Positions 21,301-33,300 of a DNA stretch of 64,000 nt are shown in pieces. The number at the start of each line of letters is the position of its first letter. Positions within the stretch are counted from its first letter, which is position 1. The notes below the pieces were generated by a model. It was not told the DNA's origin. It was given only the letters and a program-made list of their open reading frames with translations, and did not search any database. The DNA comes from Haliclona indistincta (lineage: Eukaryota; Porifera; Demospongiae; Haplosclerida; Chalinidae). The position numbers and the translations under genes were made by a program. Location of the stretch: assembly GCA_964017065.1 (NCBI GenBank), contig OZ024788.1, positions 4,666,887 to 4,730,886 of the forward strand, read 5' to 3'.

Positions 21301-24300
21301 CCGACGTGCGCATAAACTTACCATTTGACAGAGAAACCTTCCTTCTATCTGTTACAGCGGCATGGAAAGTTGCTTAGAACAAGCCACAGCTATGAGATAC
21401 ATTTCAATACAGCGCTGCACACGTGCACGCTATTTCACTCACTTCTTTACAACAAAACAGCAGCTAGAAGACTCAGTATCAGCTTTAGCCATCTTTATAA
21501 TGCACAAGTGAAGACACTTTGACGCAACAAAGCCTCGAGTAAGAAAGCTAAGTTAGACCTCTACTGAAAGCTCAGGAAATGCTCTATTTAATGCACGCAT
21601 TGAAAACGTAATTACTACAACGTGAGGACAGGGACAGCCTCTTAAAGCAGCACCACCCTAGTGACCAATGTATTTTGGATTGTAGAAAGAATGCAATTGT
21701 GCAACTAGACTGCGGATTTGACGCACCTTTTTGCTAGTGTATCATGAACATGTTTGAAGTGTTCTGTAGCTAAATAGTTGTTCTACCTGATGGAAGCATT
21801 GAATGGTAACTAAAGTTACTGATTAGCTATGAAATAGTGAAAAACTATAATTTTAAACTGATTTTCGCCATACCAATGAAGCAGCTGTATAGACATGTAA
21901 TACAAATACAACATTTTGTACAAGAATGCTGTACAATTGCAAAGTTCCTCATACTTCTTGATATGATTGATAATTGCATTCTTCCGCGTCTTAAACGAAA
22001 AGGTCTATTGTAGCTACAGTCAAGACTGCTTCATTTGCCACACTGTCAAGCTTGTTTAATCACTAAGTGACAGTACTGTAGGTATACAATAGGCCTTTCC
22101 CATTAGCAGGCTAAATATAGGTTAGACAACAAATAAGCCTTTCCCAATAAGACAATGGAATGCATGGGTGGAGTTAATTAAACGTGACATCACTTCCGGA
22201 GTCCCAGAGCAACTCCACTAGCGGCTGTAATGTATGGGAGTGATTGAGAAAATGGTCGAACTTTGAGCTCACCGTACTCAAGCCTGGTTTTGATTATTCT
22301 TGCTAAAATCGGGTAACTTCGAGTGCACAAGCCTGGCTATTAATACGAACTAAAATCAGCACAATCATGCTTGGTTGAACGGCAAAACAGCGATGCCAGA
22401 AATAGCTGTATAACTGGAAGGAATACGTTACTGAAAGAAGCACAGGTTTGTGGAAGCGCCAACCATATGCTAGCAGTTCCGCTTTGTCGGTGTAGAGTGT
22501 TTAGCGCCGGTAAGCAACGGTATAACAAAGGCAAAGACGAGGATAAGCTTTCTACCGTGTACGGTAGCGCGGCGTGTTGGTAGTCACGAACAACGGTTGT
22601 TTACAGCAGGAAGAACACTAGTACAGCTTGCTACAACGTTAAGCAGAAGTGCAGTAGTGTGCAGCACTGGCAGTCATTGTCGTTAGTGAAGTAAAACAAA
22701 AATGAGTGAACGCTACAGCATGCATCTATGTACTCTGCAGCGCTGGTTGTCCACGTAGATCGCGTGTGAAATTCATAGCAAAGAATAGCCAAAGTACCGC
22801 CATTTTACACTAGCGGAGTTTTAAAACTTGTGCCTGAAAGGTATAAGAGCACGCGCAGTCTAAAGTTGGGCTATTTTAGGCTATTTTCTCAATCACTCCC
22901 ATACATTACAGCCGCTGGGAGAAGCTAAATGGGACTCCGGAAGTGCATTCACGTTCATTAACGCTTAATTACATTCTTTAGCCCGTTATTGGGAAAGGCT
23001 TATTGAGGTAACTACAGGATTTAGAATGCCACGGGAACCAATGTCCCAAAGCACGATTACGTCTATTCGGTTTCCAAGTCGTTGTAGTTACTGATGATTC
23101 GTTGTCTAACCTGTTTAGACCACAACTTAGTTGAAGCGCTCAAGGTACATGTAGTATGTTTGGCGAAAAAGCTTGCATAAATACCTGCACAGATGGCAGA
23201 CAAGGTGTACGACATGCTTTCGTATTACGATACGTTTTAGCCTCGTTCCCTGGCTGAATCTTTCTCAACGCAGAAACACAACAGAACGAAACTGTGACAA
23301 ATTAGGGCCTGGTACATACTGCAAGGGTAGAGATAATGTTATTCATATTAAATGACAATGAATATCGTTAATGCATACTTTGAGCTACAAAATTGCTTTG
23401 CTATCTACCTTTGTACATCTGGTGTCGACCAGTACCTATTGTATAGCTGTGTTCTTCACAAAACTTACGTAGCGTCGAGAATTCATTGTTGGATACCAAC
23501 GGTTACTTAAAGGTGGCGGGTGACCAGGTTAATGATATTTATGACTTTTGCAAGTAGCTGTATTTTTCTAGCCAAGGGTATTCGTGCAGACAGAGTTGCT
23601 GTGTGCAGTTTGCTTGCCTACCAATAGGCATCGAATATAGAAATTTCAGCAGTGCAGTGTTATACCGCGTTTACACTGGGGGAGCACAGCACGGCACGGC
23701 ACGGCTCGGTTCTAGCACGCGTTTATACTGCACAATATTTTACAGGGCCAGGTCGATTGTGAAAGGCGGAGACTTCGTGACGTGGGGAGAATAAAATAGC
23801 GTCTACATAGCAACGATAGCTGAAGCGAGTTTGTATCTGTACTGGTGCATGTATTGTTGCATTTTTGTTCTGTACAGCTCTTGTCAGAGCTATGTTATTG
23901 AATGAGTAACAACGGGCACGCAGCAGCATGCTGAAGGTACGCAATGCATAACGAACGCTCTGCCGGCGTCCTCTCTTTCACGGTCCTTTCATTTTCAAGA
24001 CGGACTCACCTGGTATTACTGTTTCTTCAATTGGCGAAGCCAGATCATCATAGCAGTGGCTGTAGGTCGATAAAAAACAACCTGGCCTGGCCTGGCCCGA
24101 GTTAATTGTTAGCGTTTACACTAGCAATAAAAGCGGTGCCGTGCCGAGCCTGGCCGGCCCTTAAAAATAGGTGAGCCAACTAGACACGGCACGGCTCGGC
24201 ACGGCCCTCGTTTTCGCGTGTTTACACTGGGCATAATAACCGGGCCAGTGCGGCTTGGCACAGCACGGCACGGTTATTATGCCCAGTGTAAACACGGTAT

Positions 24301-27300
24301 TAGCCATCGCGGAGCGACGTGCTCACCCTGTGAAGACTAAGTAGGATCGATTGCAAATAATTTTTCTTTGGTTGTGCAAAAGGTACGAAGCTACATCTGC
24401 TCAAGCAAGCTCATTTGCCATCCGTGTAGGTATTTATGTGAGCTTTTTGTCGAGCGCTGCTTGTACGCAATATAAACAACTATGTGGTGCCAGACAGCAC
24501 AGCCTGCATTGCTGTAATATCGTGTACTAGCAGTGTTTATGTTAAGTTTACGTGATATCTATTCATAGTTACACTCAGCACTATGCCGTCTATATATAGG
24601 TTAGACGACGGATCGAGGCAACTACGGGATTTAGAGTGCCGTGGGAACCGATGTATAAACGTTCCAAGCGCATAGCGCGAGGGCGTCTATTCGGTTGCCA
24701 GTTGCCGATGATTCAACGTCTAAAGTATTTGCAACAATTTGCTACATGGTAACAATAAACTGACGCAGATATTTTTGAAAAACAGTGTTGATGAAGCGAC
24801 AAGTTCCTGCAGCATGAGCGTTTCTTCTTGCTCGAAAACACGTGCTGTGACCCGGCTGCCACACCCATAAACGCCACTTTGCGTTACACGTGGCAATGAC
24901 TGAACTTTGACTCCAACGAACGGTTAGAATGATAGTTACTAGAGTCCAGCAATTGCTGGAGGTAAGCTAGAGGTAGCTTACCTCCAGCAATTGCCCGGTT
25001 ATTACCTCCAGCAATTGCCCGGAGCTAGAGGTAGCTTACCTCCAGCGCGTAAGCTAGAGGTATGAACAATTGATACCTCTAGCTTACGCGCTGAAGCGCC
25101 CAGACTGAGAGCAGAAACAAAGCGAAGCTGTTCGAGAACCGAGCTCTGTTACAAAACTGATGTGGGTGGAGTCAATGATCAGCAGCGACAAGAGGGTTAT
25201 TAATTAATGGAGTCGCTCTAACAGTCCAAAACGGTCAAAAACCATGTTTTTCAAGGATTACTTGCTTTTGATAGTGTTTGATGCCTATCTAAGAACTAAG
25301 TGCACTACCCCAGATATATACACATGTGACGGTGCAGGTTTGATAGTGATTCGTTCACTCAGGACAGCGCTAGTCTTACCAAACATGATGAACAACTCAC
25401 GTGGTCGGTAATTTTAGTTTACCACTTTAGAAACGTCTGCCAGCTTCGCCAAAGGTATTTCCATGCTCAGAACAATCGTCTGATCAATCCTAGATGTCTA
25501 GAATCTAAAAAAAAAAAACGCTATAACTGGTAAGATCTGCAACTGCTCTCTGAGAGTCGCCATCTTGATTTTTGTCGTCAAACAAGCAGTCCCGGCGACT
25601 TTCATAGTCGTCCTACAAGCTCTTACACTTCAGAGTCACTTAGAGATAGTTAAAAGGCAGTACAGATGTATAAAAGCAAGAAAATTAAAAAGATTTCTAT
25701 CGAAATCAAAAGGATGTAGGGTTGTGAAATCTACCGCTGGTCAACAATGTAAACTAACAAGGAACAAGCATGGAATGGTAACATGATTGACTTGCTAACA
25801 GACCTTAGAGTATAGCTCAATGTTATTGACCAATCAGATTTATTAGATCCGAGGATCTATTTGCTGTATAGAGACCATCCGCGAACGGATAGAATCCATC
25901 CACGAACAGATAGAGTCCTTCCGCGAACAGAGAGACCACAGTTTGCTTAGTGAAAGTGCATCATAACAAGCCATAAAATTGTTATTACAAGCACACGTGA
26001 TGTGAAGCCTTGTACACGTGTGAGCGTGAGTGAGTTCCAGAAACGAACTTCTTGTTGCGTCAGAAAGCGACTAGCAGACGCGAAAGCGATGGCGGAAGGA
26101 CGGCAGGAGACGAGACAGAGTACCAGCAAAGTGTAACAAGACAAGGGAAACCATTTAGCGATGTACTCTAGCTAAACTCGCCTGTGTTTTCCCATCGCTG
26201 AATTACGGCCGTGTTCTTCACAAAACATTTTGCGCAGCGTCGAAAATTCCTTGTTGGATAGCAACGGTTGCTATACTCTAAGCCGGTTAGAGACCTCGGC
26301 CAATGGGATCTACGCGGTATAGAAACCCTCGCGTTGCCATAGAACCCTCGCGCTACGCGCTCGGGTTCTATATGGCTTCCTCTCGGGTTTCTATACTGCT
26401 TAGATCCCTAGGCCTCGGTCTCTAACCTATACATAGATCCCTACATCAGTGGCTGCAGTAGTCGTGTTTAGCTCTTAGATCGTTAGTGCATTATGCACAG
26501 CAATAACGCTTCAATAGTACGTCACCGTATAATTGGTTTTTATCGTCCACATTGATCGTATCGACGATCTCGTGCACGGAGCCGTACAGAGTGGATTATT
26601 CGTTCCCGTCCAGTTCAGCAATGATACCACCTATACATACGGTGTCTGAACGGTCTGCCGTTGTTAATATCTATTGTACGGCAAAGTAACGGCATTCGTG
26701 TGCTTTGCTTAGCTAGCTTGCTACCATTTATACCACGCGTTGCTACGTTACGTTAGTAAACAAGAAGCAGATTATTAGTAATGAAGAAAATAGAAAACTG
26801 TCAACATTCAGGAAAATCAATGTCACTGTCACTGTCGCTGGCACTACTGCCGACATCCTCAGATGACACCGGCTCCCTTGGTTCAGATGACTCCGGCTCC
26901 CTTGGTTCAGATGAAGTTGTAGTAGTACTGCTATTAGTAATGAACAGCTGCTTTGATGATTGTGTGCAACTACGGGTTGGTGTAGTATCAATGTCGATAT
27001 CGTGTTCTGAAATGAATGGAAAAACATATGGTATATAAAACTATAGACTAACCTGAAGTGGAAGAGCCCATTTGGGGACATTTTGGGGGGGACTTGACGA
27101 TGATGGCGTGCTTGAAACTCTGGGATAACCTCTATACAAACCAGCACCCTTGCGGGAATTCCTTTGCCAACGGTTGTCTAATTCAGCGATGAACTTGTTC
27201 AGTACTTAAAAACATATCATTAGATTATCATACAAATAAACTGACTTACATTGTGAGCGCCATGGTGGTGTATGCTTCTTAAAACAGTCTCGTCTCCCTC

Positions 27301-30300
27301 TTCCACACTGCTTTCCTCCGACATATATAGGGGACCTATAGCGTTCCAAAACTATACTTCAGCTGGTTTCAAGTGTTTTCCACGCCTCTCATACGACTAA
27401 AGAAGAAATATAAATTATGAACACATGACTATTACATAGTTGCTTACTTGCTTCTGTAGAGCTCTCATTTTAGATAGCTTCCTTTGCTCTGCAACGATAT
27501 GTTGCCTTTCAGGTTTTTGGTCGTTTAAAATCCTTCGGCGTGATTCATAATACTGACTCTGAACAAACTGACTCTGAACATCACTGCTGGGATCAAGAAG
27601 TATTACACAATGTTACATGTACCTTGTCGTGGTCCGCCGTCCACTGCTGGGATCAAGAAGTATTACACAATGTTACATGTACCTTTTCGTGGTCCGCTGT
27701 CACTGCTGGGATCAAGAAGTATTACACAATGTTACATGTACCTTGTCGTGGTCTGCTGAACATTCACTGCTGAAGAGGTGAGAATAAATTGTAACACATG
27801 AAAACCCACATCTGTGGTATACTTTTTACAGTGTCTTCGTCAGATTAATTGAGAGGTGAAGAAATAATCTGCTCAAAGAGGTCTGTTTTCACCATTTTAT
27901 TATAATAATTATCTTGGAAATTTGAATCTAGTATGGGCATTGCCATCGTCATTTCAAATCAAAGTACTACTCACAGAAAAGACTGTGTGGCACTTTCCAA
28001 GTTTCCTCTTCCTGTCTGTTGATTTTGAAGATACTGGTGTATCACCAACCTTGCCGACTTAATCCTCAATGATTCTGAGACGACTGCTCAGACCCGAGCA
28101 ATCCTTTCTTGCTTAGCCAGTACCCTCTCTATCAGCGATTGCTGCCTATATCATTGACGTCAGCTTAGCATGCAATTGTGAGCTGGCTTGCTGATCTTGG
28201 CATCGCTAATCAAAAGTAAGAAATCACATGATGATTTAGGCTGTTAGCAGCAATTACAATACTTGTAGAGCTTATAATTAGAATACTTACAGGTCTTGAT
28301 TAAAGAGGACTGCTCTGCTAAGTTTTTGTGAAATTTTATGTACCATAGATTATCTACAATCACAAACAAAATGGTAAGATTGTCACTCATAACAATGTTA
28401 CTTACATGTCTTGGAGTACGTACAGAGCCAGTCTGCTACTATATATTCAAAGGATCAAAACAGCTTGGACTGAATCAGTTACTTACATGTCTTGGAGTAG
28501 ATACAGAGCCTCAAAGGATTAAAACAGCTTGGACTGAATCAGTTACTTATTTGTCTAGGAGTAGTTCCACGCGAATCTAAATATAATTACAATTATATTA
28601 AGTTAGTTTTTACATGACTAGGACTACGTACTGAGTAGTAAGTGCTAGTCTGCTACATAATCTAGACTGGCTAATCTGGCTTTACCTCAGAATCCGAGGT
28701 AACACAGCGCTGTCGCTTGTGTCGGTCGTATGTTGCCCGGGACACCAGATCTTGGCAACAATCACAATACCTCCGTTTATGCGCTTGAGACTCCATGGCT
28801 GCGCACAGGTGTGCTTACCGTATTACATACCATAATGCGTTTCGCTACATTGCCACACCCAGTACCTATTGTGCGACACTCCCGTCTAGCTGACAGCCAA
28901 TGTTGTGGTACCGGTCTGTGCAGTTCTGAGAAAAACCCGTATCGTTACCGTGATCACTGCATTATGCGGCTTCCAGCGAAACACCGAATAATATGGACGG
29001 TATTGCTGTGACGCTAGGATTACTAGCCTAGAGTATCAGTCTTAACTTGCTGCTCAACACAACCAGACAGTACGTGTATGAACAACAATACCAGCTACGC
29101 ACTAGCCTAGAGTATCAGACCGACAGTTTTACAACCACAAAGCCCAACACAACCAGGCAGTACGTGTATGAACAACAATACCAGCTACGCACTCGCCTAG
29201 AGTATCAGACTGACAGTTTTACAACCACGAAGCCCAACACAACCAGGCAGTATGTGTATGAACAACAATACCAGCTACCCACTAGCCTAGAGTATCAGAC
29301 TGACAGTTTTACAACCACAAAGCCCAACCCAACCAGACGTACAGTATGTGTATGCACAAAGCCACAAACAGTTTAACACGTGACAAAAATCGAACTAGGA
29401 TATGGATAAAACGTGTGTATACATTACCTCCAGAGTCCTGGAAAATAAATCCTCATGAATACAGCTGTTCCAATCCTGAGCAGCATGGCTACAGCCAGCT
29501 ACAGCGCGAGCAGCATCAACCTCTCCTTCCTTGCCACGTGCTTACCATTATTCCCCGCCCATTGTGCACGCCCCCAATTATGCGTACTGTATGTACCGCC
29601 GTGGAGCCCGTCGAATGGACCATGCGATAATGCGGTAAACATTACGGTACCGTTCTGAGACAAACCCGTCTGTATACCGTGCACATCGCATTTTACGGTA
29701 CCCAGTGAAACTACGTATAATAGGGACGATGGTAGCTATGCTATCATCAATATTTATCTGGAGCTGTCTATGGACTAGCTGTAATGTGAGTGTTGCAGTA
29801 ATGCTGGAGTAGTCGTGTTTAGCTCTTAGCTCAGCGCATGGGTATGTGTTCATTAGAACTCTAGTTATAATGGCGTCTAACACTTAGCTGACAATGGATC
29901 ACGATCGAGAAATAGCGGAATCTATATTGCCGTTTAGCTAAAAACTAAGTTCAAAAGGCACATGCCAGGAGAATTTCACGACTGTTCGTGGGTGTTTTGG
30001 TCTTGGCACTGCTCACGTAAAGGTGCTAGGCGAGTGGAAGAAAGAAAGAAAGAAAACTAAGATGACCAAACTCGATTTCCACCGTTTCCAGGTTCGTCAC
30101 TTTAGTAACAATCTCAAGCAATCTCCTTGCTACTGTAAGATGGGGGAACGCCAGATAGCAGATTTAAGTGTCTTTGGACGTATAAATTTCATCTCCAGGC
30201 GAAATATCAGCGTTTGAAAGCTAACAAGAAATTAAAAGAATTTCTATCGAAATCAAAAGGATGTAGGGTAGGGTTGTGAAATCTACCACTGGTTCACAAT

Positions 30301-33300
30301 GTAAACTGACAAGGAACAACACGATCGACTTGCTAACAGACCATAGATCCCTACACCAGTGGCTGCTGTGGTTGACCTAGTTGCTGTTGACTGCTGACAC
30401 CTGACGTGCATTCAGCTTGTGCACAGCCACTAGTGAAGTGTCCAGTTGTTAGTGAAGTATTTTAAACTTGTAGCTGAAAATAATTATTATGCTGTTCATT
30501 ATCAGCTGGCCTACACATACATGCATGCATGAAGCGCATACGAGCCCCGCCCACACTAGTTTGTAGATCTGTACGGCGGTTATAATTATCTGGCAAGCGC
30601 AGAATGGTGATCCTGTACTATCTTTCCGTGTTCTCCGTGATCCATACGGCGCGGAGATTATCAAGGTAGTGCTTGGTCACTTGCGCTAATCATTGCTTGG
30701 TCACGTGCGTATTGCGCAATCACAATAATGGCGTCTAACTCTTAGCTGACAATGGATTACGATCGAGAACTCGCGGAATGTATATCGCCGTTTCGCTAAA
30801 AACAAAGTTCAAAAGGCACCTGCCAGGAGAATTTCACGACTGTTAGTGGGTGTTTTGGTCTCGGCACTGCTCGCGTAAAGGCGCTAGGCGCGTTGAAGAA
30901 AGAAAGAAGAAAACGAAGATGACGAAACTCGATTTTCACCGTTTCTAGGTTCGTCACTTTAGTAACAGTGTAGAGCACTCTCCTTGCTACTGTAAGATGG
31001 GGAACGCCAGAGAGCAGATCTAACTGTCCTTGAACGTATAAAATTCACCACCTGGCGAAATATCAGCGTTTGAACGCTAATACAGTGTATGTAGCCGCCA
31101 TCTTGTTTTTCCGTTCAACCCTACATAGGGAGGCACTACCGTGCCTCCCTAATAGTAGAGATATGTGCGAAAACTCATTTTCACACATGAGTATAGCCGT
31201 CATCTTAATTAGAGGTCATCCTCGAATCCATTATTATTCTCCAACCGACCAATCAGATATTCAGAGTTGCATGCCCACTTGCCGCTAAGGTTCGATGAGC
31301 CAGCATTGGCCAGATAGAGACTTCTGGTGTCAATAGGAGCACGACAGGGTACTTTGCTTTCAGCATAGACAGCTACTTTAGAAATATGGATGTGCAGTTG
31401 TGATGTTTCCAGTCTATGTAGTTACATGGATGCATACACAGACACACTACTGTACATAATGAAGCACCAAAGGTGCAGATGCCTCGGTGGAATGCAACCA
31501 TTTCACATACACAGTAACAAACTGCAGCTGTTATACCTTTCTGTACAGCAATCACAATGCAGTATAATAGTTATGCAATCAGAAGCCAATCAGTGCTGAC
31601 CACTAATTCAACTGGGCGTGTCTATAAAGTATAAAGTTCAATTCGAGTGCAGAGCATTTCACAGCACATACACGAGCGAGATAGCGACCATAGCTTGCTT
31701 ACACAATTTCTTTAGAAATACGCTGCTATCCTGTGACTTATCAGCTTCTAGGCAGTCAACTGTGGATAGTTTTGTCTACGGAGAACTCTAGATCATCAGC
31801 AACTACTGTAGCTCAAGCCGGCGAGCTCAAGCTCGAGCTGTAGGCCTTCGAGAGAATTTCGCTGGACCTACCAAGCTGTTTGTAGTACAAACGAACTCAC
31901 TAGCTGTAAGGCAGTCAGCTGTAAACTGTTTTGTCTTTAGAGGAGTCCAGATAGCCGGGAACAGCCATTGAGGTAAGCATCTCACGCCATAACTCACGAA
32001 CGGAGCTTTAGAACCAACAATTTATCAATACAGTTCCGAGCAAATAGCGGTTTCTACCTGTGTTGCTGATATCAGCGCTTAGTTTTTAGCGTGCGATGCG
32101 CTATGCCGGCAACTGACAGAATGACACACACACACACAACACGACTACTGTATGCCTCGTGGCCCACCGAGGCATAATTATGTTACATGCATGTATCCAG
32201 TGCTGCCACCCATTGAGCCATAAAAATGTATGATGTGCATTCTCTGCTATAATTCATGTACTCCTGCACTTTGTCATCTTTCCTACACTTCACAGTTGTA
32301 TATTAACAAGAAAATAAAAAGATTTCTAACGAAATCAAAAAGTTGTAGGGATAAAGAAATCTGCTACTGGTCCACAATGTAAACCAACAAGGAGCAAGCA
32401 TGGAATGGTAACACGATTGACTTGCTAACAGACCATAGATCCCTACATCAGTGGCTGTACATTAGATTTTGACTATACAACATTTTGTCACAAGCTAAAT
32501 TCAATTCAATACACGTCAGGTGTCAGTCAATAGCAACTAGCAGAACTGCTGTAGTCAGCCACTGATGTAGGGATCTATGGTCTGCTGTTAGCAATTCAAT
32601 CGTGTTACCATTCTATGCTTGTTCCTTGTTGGTTTACATTGTGGACCAGTAGCAGATTTCTTTATCCCTACCTCTTTTTGATTTTGTTACTAGTCTTTTT
32701 ATTTTCTTGTTTGTGTCCTTTTTCTTTTTCACTGAGTTTCAAATTTTAGGTGCAGTTCGAATTCGGCAAGATAATGTATATCTTTGTTTCCATCATTGAT
32801 TTGGTTTGCTATTGTTGATAATTGCCTTTTAACTTGTAGCTCCTAATACTGAAACTAGCTCATGCATTCATGCATGCTGCAGTCTGGCATACGAGCTCCA
32901 CCCACTCTGGTTTAGAATTTTTTGTATGGCTGTGATACTATCTGGCAAGCAGCATAACGGTGATACTACACGAGCTTACTCGGTGATTTGTTCCTCGAAG
33001 ACTTAATATGCCCTCTACATACGGCGATACTCTACTAATAAAAATTCGTGTGATTTGTCACGTGCGTATTACGTAATCACAATATGGCGTGAAACACTCA
33101 GCTGACAACTGTTCGTGATCGTGAACTCGTCAAATTTATATTTTGCTCAGTGGAACCCCCCCACACCGCTAATCTGGACCTCTGAATTGCGGACACCCCA
33201 TTTTAAAAGACACCAAATGTGGGTCCCGATTGATGACGAGTGTATATTTTAATCCCTAAAAAGAGGACACCCCGTCATTCAAGACAAAATTCTAATTCCC

